Assembly (NCBI GenBank): GCA_020631735.1
Contig: CM036199.1
Location: forward strand, 22,299,553 to 22,363,552
Direction of reading: 5' to 3'
Source of the DNA: Saccharum officinarum
Taxonomy: Eukaryota > Streptophyta > Magnoliopsida > Poales > Poaceae
Length of the DNA: 64,000 nt
The position numbers and the translations under genes are program-made. Every line of letters starts with the position of its first letter. Within the stretch, counting starts at the first letter, position 1. Shown one piece after another: positions 11,401-22,940 of this stretch. The notes under the pieces were generated by a model. The model did no database searches and had not been told where the DNA came from. It worked only from the letters and a program-made list of their open reading frames with translations.

Positions 11401-13285
11401 GAAACTAAACATCACATAACCAACTCATATTTTTCTAAAATACTACACCCCAAGTAGATCCTAACAAAATTTATCTCATAATTTTTGAGCATGTAAAACC
11501 CTAGATCTACATTTTCCAAACATCAACTAAAATCTGTGACAAAATAAAAAAGAAAAACAAAACCGGACCCTAACTCGCTACTGGGCCGGCCCCTACGCGG
11601 ACGCGGCCCAACTACACGTGCGGCCTGCTCAGGCCATCCCGCCCGCGCGTGCGTGGGGCTGACCGGAAGGCCCCACTGGTCAGCGAGAGAGAGGCGGAGG
11701 GGAGGAGCTGCGGTCGCCGGAGCTCGCCGGCGGTGAGCCGACCGACGAAACTGAGCGGACGAGCGCGATCACGTCATCGAGCTAAGTCGATTGGTGGCAA
11801 GAACGGGGCGGCGGAACCATGGGAAGGCGCTCGTCGTCGGGCATGGCGGTCCACGGCCACGGCTGGCCGACGCCGGTGAGCTATACGGCGGCTCATCCCA
11901 ATTGACCGGTCCCGTGAGCATCAGCGACTCCAGACGCACCCAACACACCCAAGAATGAAGACGGTAGAGCACCAGAGGAGCACGGCCACGCTGCGGGAGC
12001 GCTCCGGCGAGGAATGTCTGAGGCGGACGGTGGCGGACACGGCAATGCCGCCTTACCTCCCCACAATTGACCCAGCTACGAGGTGGAAGATGGAGGGGGC
12101 TTCAAGACGGAGCGGTGTGTGAGTTTTTGTGGACAGTGGTGCGGTGGTGCGCGCGCACGAGCTCGCCGGAGTGGAGGCGGGAGCTGCGCTCGGTTGTTCC
12201 GCCCGGTGGAGGGGAGAACGGAAGGGAGAGGGAGGTGTGGCGCGAGTGAGGCAGAGACCGTCGTCGTGGCGGCCTTGAAGGCTTGGTGACCTGACGGGTG
12301 GGACCGCGGCCGGCGTACGGCTGCCACCGCACGGCCACGCGTCGGTGTTGCCCTGCTGTCGGTCGGCCACCGACTGAAGAACGGTCGACTGAATCGACGA
12401 GGCCGAAACGATGACTGATAGAGCAACTTTGTCGATGATTATCTCCTAAACCAGCTCGAGTTAGCAGAAGATGATAATACCAAAATTGTAGAGCTACATG
12501 ATGACTACCACTTTGTCAATTGGAGTTTGGACTGGTTCGGCCTGGATTTGAAACCACAGAGCTCCAAAGTGGTGCACTTCGAAACTGAAACGTAGTTTCA
12601 GTCATTAAGCCGACTGAAACCCGATTTTCTAGACACTATATCTCCTAAACCATTTAGAACTAGGTGATGGTGATGTTGACAATGTTGTAGAGCTAAGTGA
12701 GTACTACAAAAGTGCCAATATGAGTTGGGGCTGGTTTGGTCTGGTTTGCAAACTACAAGCTTCCAAAGTAGGCCACAGTAAAACTGGAGGGACACTTTTG
12801 AGACTTAGAAAAATTCTAAGTGTTGAGACAGCCCCTCTAGCTGACTTGTGGACCATTTTTTAGCATGTTCTGGCCAGTTTCATGAGATGGTCATATTGAG
12901 ACTTTTGTTCCCCATAAAATTCCCTACAACTTTGCTTAAGGGTGCTCCTCCATGTAAGGTCTCTAAGCTAGACTTTTTAATTGGTCAAACTAGAGCATCC
13001 TAGGGCTAAATGCTGGTCAACTACACCTTGGAGGGCATTTTGGTGATTTTGGTCAACATGAACCTTGCTACATTAGTGACCCTAAGTATAACTAAAGTGT
13101 TGTGAGATATAATTGGCTACTCTATCCTTTAGTTACACCAACTCCCTAGTGTCACATGATGTGAGCCAAACAAAACTTTAAAAACAATCACATTTGTTGC
13201 AACCATATGAAATAACATGAAATGATGCATGCTTATGCTCATGTAATGCAATGCAATTATGGAGCTAAACACCTGAGGTGTTACA
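8467..13285 (-). repeat. Giant LTR 2 (4,819 bp), same family as LTR 1
   Basis: On the minus strand it begins TGTAACACCTCAGG and ends GGTTCTGTTACA. The internal block order matches LTR 1: the 'aaccgggagcgatgacgattcgaatcg' block near 9240, an AT-rich centre at 10400-11530 and a GC-rich island at about 11550-12410. Immediately upstream (minus sense, 13286-13298) is a purine run, AGGAGGGGTTT, that resembles a polypurine tract. This LTR therefore has both a PPT-like and a PBS-like neighbour, as in a recombined tandem array. Short frames in the GC island are shifted relative to those in LTR 1, so no conserved protein is supported. Confidence 0.85.
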
Positions 13286-14258
13286 AAACCCCTCCTGTTC
13301 TCCTAAAAAAATATCATCTAAATGATTAACGTATAGGATTTATGCTAATTTCGCTAAGCTGAAGTATAAAATTCAGCAAATGCTTTTTCAGGCGGTAGCA
13401 TGCAAAATACACACAAGTCGCTCATAGTTTCAAAAATACTATATGCCTTTGTCTTTTCAATTTCATGCTAAGATAAATGATATAAGTCGATCACGTAGGC
13501 TAGACCTAATTTGGTAATGTTTAGGCTAATTTCCAATTGTTGTTCGATCCCCCTTTTCTCTTTTTTCCTTGCCCTGTTGAATTTAAACACTTGTGACCAA
13601 AATTTCGACATGGAGAAGAGGCACCAGGGACGAGTGACTGGAATTATTTGGAGTTCACAGGGATGTCATCTTGGGAGGGGAGGGACGAGGCGGGCCCAGG
13701 CTCTGCTGCGGGTCTTCTGCTCGGTTCCAGGCTGCCAAGACGGAACAGAGAGGGAGCAAAGGGACGCCGGCCTAATGGACCTCGGCCCAAGTAGAGGGAT
13801 GAGGGAGTTGGTCTGCGCACGACTGTCAGACCAAGAAGGATCGGGCCGGGAGCTATGCTGCACGCGCCCAACCAGTTGGACGAGCTCACTTGGGCTTTAG
13901 CCCAACAACTACTAAAAAAACTCACCTTTTTTTCTTTTCAGAATTTTGAGAAAACTAACTATAAAACAAAAAAACTCCAAACACACATAAAATTCAGGGA
14001 AAAGACCTAATAAAACTAGTAATAATCATAATAAAAACAATATATGTGACCGAAAGAATGCAACAAACATGTCGTTTACCTATGATTCATTGATGTTAAT
14101 TTAGAAAAAAAATTGCTCACGGCCGTTACAGTCATTTGCTCACGGCCATGGTGAGATCCTCCACATTTTTGGCCCAACTAAGAAAAGGACGAACCTTTCC
14201 CCGTTTCCTTTTTCCCAGGTTCTTTTGTTTACCGGCGAAGTTTGACAGAGATATGCAG
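13286..14258. other. Unassigned intergenic sequence
   Basis: No gene or complete repeat recognised. It opens with the PPT-like purine run noted above, then AT-rich sequence to about 13600, then a GC-rich patch at 13620-13900 with short overlapping frames on both strands that show no motif and no consistent splice structure. Confidence 0.5.
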
Positions 14259-14533
14259 GGCCTTGTTTAGATACTCGATTCGGGGCATCCTGAATTTACT
14301 GTGCTGCACTGTACAGCATTGTAACAATTTTATTTTTATTTGGTAATAATTGTCTAAATATTGATTAATTAGGCTCAAAATGTTCGTCTCGCAAAGTATA
14401 ACAAAACTGTACAATTAGTTTTTGATTTCATCTATATTTAATACTCCATGTATATGCCGACATTTTGATGTGATGTGGAATCTTCTTTTTGCATAGTGGA
14501 ATTTAGGGTGAATTTGAGTATCTAAACAAGGCC
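14259..14533. mobile_element. MITE with GGCCTTGTTTAG inverted termini
   Basis: The left end GGCCTTGTTTAGATACTC is matched by its reverse complement at the right end (GAGTATCTAAACAAGGCC). The flanks carry the 3-base direct repeat CAG (14256-14258 and 14534-14536). Length is 275 bp and it is AT-rich inside with no coding capacity. A 3-bp duplication suits CACTA or Harbinger-related MITEs; I cannot decide which. Confidence 0.75.
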
Positions 14534-14592
14534 CAGCATGCCAGCCGTGGTGATTTTCGGGATAGGTAGCAGCACTGTAGCAAAAGCAGATA

Positions 14593-14734
14593 CTCCATCC
14601 GTTCCCAATTATAAGTCGCTTTAATTTTTTTAATTCATCCATTTTGTTATGTATATAAACATATTATTATATTTAGATGCATAATAAAATGGATGTATCA
14701 ATAAAAAAAAAGTCCACTTATAATTTGGAACGGG
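14593..14734. mobile_element. Stowaway-type (Tc1/mariner) MITE
   Basis: It begins CTCCATCCGTTCC and ends GGAACGGG, with TA on both sides (14591-14592 and 14735-14736). These are the classic Stowaway terminus and TA target duplication. The right terminus is slightly eroded. Internal sequence is AT-rich with imperfect self-complementarity. Confidence 0.75.
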
Positions 14735-14736
14735 TA

Positions 14737-15948
14737 GCAGTTAGGGCTAGTAGGCTACTAGCCAGAGTACCATTTGGCCGGTGCCACAGGTTCGCAGCAT
14801 CCAAACAGTGTGCAGTACCATACCAGCTATGCCCAGAGGCCAGAGCAATGTATTTGGTCATGGGACAGTGAAGCGGGCGTTCTTGTACAGTCGCAGAAAT
14901 TAAACAAGGCAGGCACACTGGATGTGGCAAGTAGCCGGCATGGGCAGCTCACGCCAGGAAAGCAAGATAGAAAGAAACAGATCTGAATGACTTTCTTTCT
15001 TTCAGGCCTTCGTCAGGTGCATCCCCCCGGCAGGAGCTCCAAACTCCAAATTGAAATAGAAAATTTCCAAGAGGCCTGCTGCCGTGACAACCTACGTGCA
15101 ATGTTTTGAGGAACCAGGTTTGCCAAAAGTGTTCTTTGTGCATCATAAAAGTACATATGTAGACTGACCTTTGAGTACAATGGTAATCAATGGGGTTCAT
15201 AAGCAAGATCAGTAGGAATCAAGGGGCACCAACTTGGTCCTCCTTGTTACCTTTTGCACGAAAACAAAAACCTTTGTCCTTGAAAAAAAAAAGCTTCTGA
15301 TTTGTAGACCAGGACAAGATACAACTACGCTAGTATATTCCCCACTTTGAGAAGATCGTGATTTTCCTTATTCTTGGACCAGGTCTGCTCCAGTATAACT
15401 AATGAAGGACATGCAAATTGCACGTAATGTAAACCCCTTTGTGGAAAGGTTAGATTGTCCAATTGCAAAGAGAAAGAAGACCGAACAAGAGCATCTTTTG
15501 CACATTTTTTTTCAGCAAGAGGGAAGAAAAACATACAAGGGTGTTCATTGTGTCCAGGTGAGTGGAATGCTTTGGGATTGAAGACAACTAGTAGGTCTGA
15601 CGGCAGTACTTGTTGTCTTACATGCTGCGTTAGCGTAAACTAATCCAAGTTTAGAAGGACAACCGGGTCAAAACGTCAATACCAAAGCACCGAGTGAGAA
15701 ACTTGCCGGCCATCAACATTTGGCCGTGGATTCTCACTTGATAATTCCTCTGATTAAGAGCTCTTTAGATGACCTCGGAAGCTTCGGTACCAATGCACCA
15801 GATTCTTACAACTGAAACAGGCTTAAAGATTTTTTTTTGTACTTTTATATGGTAATGTGTTTCAAGAAGGAAAGGATATAATATAAAAACTGAGGAATCA
15901 CTGCTGAGAAAATGGCAAGCAAAAGTTTGCTGACCAGAAGCAGCCCAA
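14737..15948. other. Intergenic sequence, no gene recognised
   Basis: Moderately AT-rich single-copy-looking DNA between the Stowaway MITE and the next MITE. Only short frames on both strands, without motifs. It may belong to the distal 3' flank of the ethylene receptor gene. Confidence 0.5.
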
Positions 15949-16191
15949 GGGTGCGTTTAGTTCATTCAAAGTTCCAAAAATTTTATAAGATTCTCCGTCA
16001 CATCGAATCTTTGGACACATACATGGAGTATTAAATATAGATAAAAAATAACTAATTACACAGTTTGTCTATAAATATCGAGACGAATCTTTTGAGCCTA
16101 GTTAGTCCATGATTGGATAAATTTTACCAAATAACAACGAAAAGTGCTACAGGAACTTTACACCAACTTTTACACCATCTAAACACTACCC
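15949..16191. mobile_element. MITE with GGGTGCGTTTAG terminus
   Basis: The left end GGGTGCGTTTAGTTCA and right end CATCTAAACACTACC are imperfect inverted copies, with CAA on either side as a possible 3-bp target duplication. The interior contains the motif set 'gagtattaaatatagataaaaaataactaatta', also seen in reverse complement in 14259-14533 and 20985-21245, so these three belong to one broad family. It lies about 0.6 kb downstream of the receptor stop codon. Confidence 0.65.
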
Positions 16192-16808
16192 AAGTAGTAT
16201 ATATATAGTATGAAATGCAGCAGATGCGGTGCATCCTGAGCAGAAGCACAAGCACTACCCACCAGATCAATACTGCAAGTACTAGTATTTAATTTTCAAA
16301 GAGAAGGTCAGCATCAGCCGTATCAGCTGCCTTCTTGTCTGCAGTCTCATCCAGCAGCCTGCTTTTCAGAATGTCTAACCAATAACAAAAGTTCCTTGCA
16401 CCCTTTAGACATCTACTATGCTGCATTCACTGAACCCATCCATGATCCATCCATCTCGAAGTCCCAATCACAAACTCATCTGCTCATGGATTTCGTCCAA
16501 ACTAATTATTATATCGTGGTTAGTGTTAGTGCATGAATCTAAATATTGGCTTATCTGAGGGTTTACAAATGAATGAGTCTAAGTTCTAACAGTATCATCT
16601 CTCCAAAAATTTGTACCTTTCTGTTGTCGTCGTCCTTCACCGAGGAACCAAGCGAAAAGCGGAGGCTTTCAGCTTCCTATACATTTTTCCTTTTGCCCCA
16701 AATGGTGTGATTGTATGGACCTAACCTGGCAGAAACTAATAGCAGAGTAACTACCGATCAAGCTACAGCAATCTATTGAGATTGAAAGAAATGAGAACCA
16801 TCAGGATT

Positions 16809-19800
16809 TTAATTGTTCTGAAGGACTCTATACAGTTCATCTCCCAGTGCAGCTAGTGTGACTGGTTTCTGGATCAGGCCATTTATTCCTGACCTCTGGC
16901 ATCGATCCCGGATGTTGTCGTCGATTCTTGCTGCTAGGGCAACAATCAACGGCAGCCAACTATTGCTACTGAACTTCCTGATCGCGAGGGCTACTTCAAA
17001 TCCATCCATCGTCTGCATGGCAAGGCCAAGAATCACCAGCTGGAAGGACGACTCGGCAGCAAAGGAGCTCATGCATTGGACGCCAGAAGCGACCGAAAGG
17101 ACTCGGCAACCAAGCTTCTCCAGGAGCCTGTGAGTTACAGCTCGGTTGGTGTCATCACTGTCCGCAAGGAGGACTCTGAGCCCATTAAAATTGGGAATTG
17201 CGGACGATCGGTACAAATCTGAGGACGCTCCAGAGACCGGAGTCACAGGTTGCAACTGGAACTGGAGGACGAGCATGATAGTTTCTCCAATGCTTTTAGA
17301 ATCTGATACTGACCAAATATTACCATTCATCATCTGCAGCAGAAATAAGGGCCCACATCAGCATACTAATGACTGTACATCACATCAAGTACATATTGGC
17401 CATTTCCACAACTGAATGTACAAATTGCGAACCAGAACATGATAATCAAATAGAGTCGCTGAGGTTTTGGCTACTACTAGCATAATAACTAAATATATTT
17501 ATGCAAAAGTTGTGCATGCTGCGATAAGAAATAATAATTATGACTAAAGCATAAGTTCAACAAAAGGACCAATATGTCCTCTCAGTTTGCCCATTTTGTG
17601 GTGAGATAATAAATATTCCAACACTTGCATAAAAGGTCATACTATGGCCGCTAAACACATTATGTGGTTTGCCGATTCAAATTGGTGTATAGCCAACTAT
17701 CTATGTGACGACCAAGTCCAGCTGCTAGAGCCTAGTAGCTGTGCAAAAATACGGGAGATGGAGAACAGTCAACAGATTCTAATTTTTTTTTTTGTCACTC
17801 AAGATCAAAGAACTGCTATTATTTTTCTAGCATCTGACTATGTCTGGAAAGTCCAAGAAATCGGAGGTAAACTGAGTCAAGTAGGGTAAAAGAACCACCA
17901 CAATCTAAGACATTGTCATCACTTTAACAATATTAACCTTGTGGAGAAGTGAAATCTAACCAAGCATTATCAGCACAATACATATAGAACCTGACAAGCA
18001 CCAGGAGTGAGAGACATAAGCGAGATAACAATATAGTTTGCGTCCTATTGGATATAAATGCTTGAGATGTTTTATTATTGATTTACCTGCACAATCTTCT
18101 TGCACATATTGAAGCTAAGCCCCATCTCAGAATTGCTGGGTTTGGACCCCTGGCTTATCTGACTGCTTGACGAACTCAAAAGATTGTCCTTGGATTTTCT
18201 AACCCTAATCTCAAATTTCACACATGCATAGCCCCCAGAGAAGTTTGCTCTTCGCAGCATCCAGTCATGATTATGCCTCTCTTCAACCTCATTATGACCA
18301 TTGACATATAACGAGATACAGCCAGCATTACATCGGTTTATTAGGGTGCCTACCATGTGCAGGACAATATGGAAGACTCTCTTCTCATCACCAATGATCC
18401 TTTCTGGCAAAGAATTATCCACTTGAAACTCGAACTCTACACCCTTGCAACCAGTTAGACATCTGACCACTCCAACAGCTTCTTTGATAAAGGAATGAAG
18501 GTTGAACGGCCTCCTCACCAAAGACAAGTGCTCACAGTTCACTGTTGATGTTTGCATCACATCATTCATCAGCGTGGATGCAACACTGCTTGTCTTGGCA
18601 ATGGCATCCATCACAAGTCTTTGCTCTGGATTCATGCTCTCCTGTTGCATCATCGAGACGAGACCAAGGATCGAGTGCATTGGCCTTCGCATTCCATCGT
18701 ACATTGCAGTCTGGAAGGAATTCCGAGCTTCCCCTGCCCTCATGGCTTCATGCTTTGCCCGCAGCAAGTCCCTATGCTGCTCAGCAAGCTTCTCTCGCAT
18801 CAGCTGAGACTCCTCTAGGAGCGCAGCATGTGACAGAGCGACTGCAACTTGGTCAGCAACTACCTCAACAATCTCCAACTCTCTTCTACCCCACCCTAAC
18901 GAAGCATCATTAGGCAAAACCAGAACCAAGATAGCATAGCTTGTCTGCATCACTTCTGGAGTCCCTCCTTTGAAATTCGACACCCTTAACATCGGCATCC
19001 TTATTGCAGCCACAGGCCCCGCTTCAAGCTTGCTTCGGCTAGCAACCCCTAGCGCCGAATCTGGCCCAAGAACTTTTGCATCCTTGGTCGCCTTTATTTC
19101 TTGAACATCCGGATCATTAATAGGAATCGAACGGTTCTGCGGGTCCATTATATCCCTCTCCCTCAGCTGATGTGTCAAGATCATCTCGCTCCTGGTCTCA
19201 TCAGGCATCCAGACAGCACAGTTCTGCAGCTCCAGCGCCTTTGAGAGCTCAACCATGGTAGTGTACAAGATTGTGTGCCTGTCGAGCGACTTGCGGATCT
19301 CCTGCGTGAGCATGCGCACGTGCCAGCTCGCCTCTTCTTCCCTTTTCATCATCCCCACCTCCCGGTCCAGCTCGCGTGCCTTGTTCATCAGAAAGTTTTC
19401 CCTGACCTTCACCCTGAGGAGCTGCGGTATGAGCGTGAGCAGGGTGATGGCCGTGGCGAAGGAGACGAGTGCCGTGAGGAACTTGGCGACGGTGAGGGCG
19501 AGCACGAGGTGGAAGGAGTGCGGCTCGTAGGTGAAGACGGTGATGAGGTGCGTGAGGCCGCAGAGCACGATGAAGGCGCCGAACTGCAGCACGATCCATT
19601 TGAGGGGGAAGAGGTCGGAGCAGGTGGCGAAGTAGAGCAGCTCGAGCGGGATGGAGAAGTAGGCCGCGGCGATGAGGAAGTCGCCGACCTTCTGGCATTG
19701 CAGGATGTTGTAGGCGCTGGAGAGGGCGCCCTCGTCGGCGTCGTCGCAGCCACCGCAGTGGCTGAAGTCGACGGACGCCGCCGACGGCGAGAGGAGGAGC

Positions 19801-19874
19801 AGGGAGGAGAGGAGGAGGAGGATCCACACCGAGGAGACGGAGACCCCGCGCGGCAGCGCCGTTCCCACCACCAT
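16809..19874 (-). CDS. ETR2: Ethylene receptor, subfamily II (ETR2-like), two coding exons
   Basis: Exon 1 is 19874-18087, the intron 18086-17334 (GTAAAT...GCAG, phase 0) and exon 2 17333-16809, encoding 770 residues. It is an ER-membrane ethylene receptor acting through CTR1-type kinases. Features in order: an extra N-terminal hydrophobic segment (about 16-33); paired Cys40 and Cys43; three membrane helices (about 63-83, 93-115, 122-152); copper ligands Cys105 and His109 within CGLTHLI; a GAF domain (about 190-345); a degenerate histidine-kinase region where MYDGMRRPMHSI replaces the usual His; and a receiver domain in exon 2. The extra helix and lost kinase His are subfamily II traits. The receiver keeps its acidic pocket (DSDD) and Lys (QKPV) but has Gly699 (VILGLAM) where the phospho-acceptor Asp is expected. 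The start at 19874 is preferred over 19967 because the latter ATG lies in a probable 5'UTR intron. Confidence 0.93.
17334..18086 (-). other. Intron 1 of the ethylene receptor coding region
   Basis: The 753-bp intron has donor CAG/GTAAATC at 18086 and acceptor TGCAG/ATGATG at 17334. Splicing joins KKIVQ to MMNGNIW in phase 0, which restores the conserved kinase/receiver boundary of subfamily II receptors. It is AT-rich with short frames only; unspliced, translation would stop four codons past the donor. Confidence 0.9.
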
Positions 19875-19961
19875 CGGCTCTACCACCAACCAGGCTTCAT
19901 TCAGACATTGCGCATTTCTGGCGCCGCCATCGATTTCAAGCTGTGCACGCCGACGCTCCTG

Positions 19962-20344
19962 CTGCATTCAACAGACGTAGACAGTTAACATGACAGTTTT
20001 TTCAATTAATCAAACTGCGGCACAAATCAAGATCTGGCGGAAAGCAAATCGATGCCTTTGGGGCGGGCGGTTAGGCTAAGCCACCACGTGTGAAGAGTAA
20101 TCCTTCCCTCAAAATAGCATCGAAATCTATCCATCGGCCAAAATCGAATCCACCAGTCCACCATGGATCTTATATACGTACTACTCCAGAAGGTTATACA
20201 AAAATCCGGGGCAGAGCAGGTAGGAGATTGATTTAGAACAAGCCCAAATCCGATAAACCCCCCGAGCTCGAAGCATTCGTAACCGGATAGATAAATCCAA
20301 ACATATTTGTTCAATCGAAGGAAGAAGAATGGAGTGCAGCCTAC
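19962..20344 (-). other. Probable 5'UTR intron of the ethylene receptor gene
   Basis: On the minus strand CCAAG/GTAGGCTG at 20344 is a good donor, and TTGAATGCAG at 19962 a good acceptor (a second CAG follows three bases later). Removing it would take out the upstream ATG at 19967, leaving the ATG at 19874 as the first in-frame start before the signal-like helix. Subfamily II receptor genes commonly carry leader introns, which supports this; there is no transcript evidence here. Confidence 0.6.
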
Positions 20345-20984
20345 CTTGGGCGTCCGGCCATCCCTCCTGCAGGGCAGGCTGCAGCAGCAATCCTCCAGAG
20401 GAGGAGGAGGAGGCAGCAAGGCCCGCCAAGAAACACGGCCGGGACACCGGTACTAGCACCAGCACCGTCTCCACGTGGGCCGGCCACGGATCGAGGCAGG
20501 AGACCTCGGCGGCGTCGGGAGCCCGGAGCCCGGCGGATCCATAGCCACGAGGCCTGCCGCCTGCCGCCCGCCGACGGAAGAAAAGAAGCTCCTTTTTTTT
20601 CTTCTTCCTTCCTTCCCTCGCCGATGGGCGCTGGAGCTGCTGGGCGGAGAGAGAGAGAGAGAGAGAGAGCGACGTCGGAAGGCGGGGAGAACGCGGCCGT
20701 CGTTGTGGGGGGATGGAGTGCGCTACGCGACGACCGGACCAGCGGAGTGAGGAGGGGGTAGGAAGAGGAGGCGATGGTTCGGGGAGAGCAGGGGGGGTGT
20801 TTCTGGGTGGAGAGTGGAGACCCTCTCTCCCCTGGGTGGGAGGAAGGGAGTTGAACGAGGAGCAGAGCAGCTCTCGGGGGGGCGGAGGTGGCCGGGTGCG
20901 GGTCCGGGGTCGCGCTGATTTGCTTCTTCGCCCGTCGCTCGCTGCGCCCGTGTTGTGTGCTCTGCAGTCGGCTCTGTTCCGTTG
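20345..20984 (-). promoter_or_regulatory. GC-rich 5'UTR/promoter region of the ethylene receptor gene
   Basis: This GC-rich tract contains a (CT)n run on the gene strand (20669-20647) and a pyrimidine/purine stretch at about 20580-20620. CT microsatellites near the start of transcription are common in grass genes. No clear TATA box is seen, so the start site cannot be placed. Frames on both strands here reflect GC content only. Confidence 0.5.
20647..20669. repeat. (GA)n / (CT)n microsatellite
   Basis: An uninterrupted GA dinucleotide tract, read as CT on the receptor gene strand, in the leader or core promoter region. Confidence 0.9.
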
Positions 20985-21245
20985 GCCGCGTTCAGTTCCG
21001 AAGTTGGGTCGGCGCCTCCGCGTTTGCATCGGAATACTGTAGCGTGTTTTGTTTTTAGTGTAAAAAATTATTTAAAAATTAATTAATTAGACTCAAAATG
21101 TTCGTCTCGTAAAGTACAACAAAACTGTGTAATTAGTTTTTAATTTCATCTATATTTAGTACTTCATACATTTACCGACATTTTGATGTGATGGGGAATC
21201 TCTTTTTTATATAGTGAAATTTTGGGAGGATTCGGGAACTAAAGA
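20985..21245. mobile_element. Eroded MITE upstream of the ethylene receptor
   Basis: It shares the interior 'attaattagactcaaaatgttcgtctcg' and 'gacattttgatgtgatg' blocks with the MITE at 14259-14533 and, in reverse, with 15949-16191. Its ends (GCGTTCAGTTCCGAA and TTCGGGAACTAAAG) are imperfect inverted copies. It may form part of the distal promoter. Confidence 0.6.
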
Positions 21246-21421
21246 AGACCGTTGTGTTCTCGTTTCGGCGGCGGATGGGGATGGGATGGATGCAACGTGC
21301 TGTGCTTTCCTCGGTTGGTCCGGGCCCGCCCGCCGCCCCGTGTGCCGGCAGGCAAACCGCTGCGCTGCGCCTTCGCTGGTTTGGTTTTCGATTCATTCAT
21401 TCACCATTTCACCTACTAGCA

Positions 21422-21660
21422 TATCCCTCCGTGTTCCTGAACGAAGGCGTTTTGAGATACTCTTAAATCAAATATTTTAAACTTTGAGTGCAAATAAATT
21501 TTTTTTGGATTGAGTTTGAAAATATGAAAGTGATGCAAGTCGATTCATCTCAAAATGTAGCTTTATAAAAAGTATATATTGATTATATTCTATAAACATT
21601 TTATAGCAAAAAAATAGTGGTCAAAGTTGTTTTTTTAAGACCGTGGCGATGCCCAAAACG
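21422..21660. mobile_element. Partial Stowaway-like MITE
   Basis: Begins CCTCCGTGTTCCTGAACGAAGGCG in the manner of Stowaway elements and contains AT-rich sequence plus a 'gtcaaagttgttttttaagaccgtggcgatgcccaaaacgac' tail typical of the second half. The right terminus is not recognisable, so it appears truncated. Confidence 0.4.
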
Positions 21661-22502
21661 ACTTTAGTAGCGCTCTTCCTCAGCGTAGGTTGGGCCTAGA
21701 TTTGTGGGATTGACCAAGTCCATTTCACCTGTTTGGTTTCACAGTTCAACTCCAAGAAATTAATGAATCTCATTAATTGAGGTGTCACCATGTGTGAAAG
21801 GATCAAGATGCCCAAGAGGGGGGTGAATTGGGCTTTTCTAAAAATTAAATGCAAGAAATAAATCCTACAAGCCGGAATTCACCCCTAGTGTCTACTTGTG
21901 TTCCTAGAGAGTCTACCGATACAAAGTTTTGCACCCTAGTTTCCAAACCTAGTCTAGCATGACAAGTCTAGGAATGTAAACAAGCAATGAAAGTAAATAC
22001 GAGAATGTAAATGCTTGAATGTAAAGGGGCAAGGAACACGGCGATGTTTTTCCGAGGTATCGGAGAGTCGCCACTCCCCACTAGTCCTCGTTGGAGCACC
22101 CGCGCAAGGGTGTAGCTCCCCCTTGATCCGCGCAAGGATCAAGTGCTCTCTACGGGTTGATTCTTTGACACTCCGTCGCGGTGAATCACCCACAACCGCT
22201 CACAAGATGAGTTGGGTCATCCATAAGCTCCGCCGGATGATCACCGAACTCCCAATCACCACCAAGCCGTCTATGTGATGGCGATCACCAAGAGTAACAA
22301 GCTAGAACTCTCACTTGACCACTACGAGCCCAAATGAGAAAGTGGATGCACACTTGCTACTCTCTAATCGCTAGTGAGGAACTCTCAAGCTTTGATTCTC
22401 AAATCTCTATCCTCACTAGTGCTCTTGCACTCCCTTGCACTCCAAAGGTGTTTATCAGCTGATCAAATGAGCAAGAGACCTCTAAAAGAGGTGGTGGGGA
22501 TG

Positions 22503-22510
22503 TATTTATA
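22503..22510 (-). promoter_or_regulatory. TATA box of the solo LTR
   Basis: TATAAATA on the minus strand, about 50 bp downstream of the palindrome array. The same arrangement is found in the LTRs at 33033-35023 and 59074-61542. Confidence 0.6.
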
Positions 22511-22559
22511 CACCCCACAGACAAAACGAACCGTTACCTGCTGACTCAGCAAAACACGA

Positions 22560-22940
22560 GCTGACCGGACACGCCGGTCGCTCGTAACGGTCGAAAACCG
22601 AAAAACAACTGAGTGACCGGACGCACCGGTCAGGGGTGACCGGACGCGTCCGATCGTGCAGGGAGCATACTGTACTCGCACCGGACGCGCGACCGCGTCC
22701 GATCGGTGATGACCGGACGCGTCTGGTCGTCACTGGACCTTACTGGACTGTGACCGGACGCGCCGATCACACCCAAGTCGCGTCCGATCGGGTGTTCCCT
22801 CAAGTGACACGTGTCGACTTCTGACCACCGCGTCCGGTCCTCGCGAGGACCGCGTCCGGTGTTCAGAACTGAAACCCTAGCCGCTGAACTGTACTGACCG
22901 GACGCGTCCGGTCATGCCGAGGACCGCGTCCGGTCATGGG
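22560..22940. repeat. CpG-rich palindrome array inside LTR
   Basis: Irregular repeats of the half-site CCGGACGCG/CGCGTCCGG, with one perfect 18-bp palindrome GACCGGACGCGTCCGGTC at 22896-22913. The spacing is irregular, unlike a satellite. The array lies just upstream of the LTR TATA box. Confidence 0.85.

Noticed and set aside
13511..13900. 129-residue plus-strand frame between LTR 2 and the first MITE
   Set aside because: No homology or motif recognised, overlapping minus-strand frames of similar length, no splice or promoter context.
19275..19988. 237-residue plus-strand frame opposite the ethylene receptor N-terminus
   Set aside because: Exact antisense of a conserved coding exon; its Glu/Gly/Val-rich composition mirrors the GC-biased codons of the receptor.
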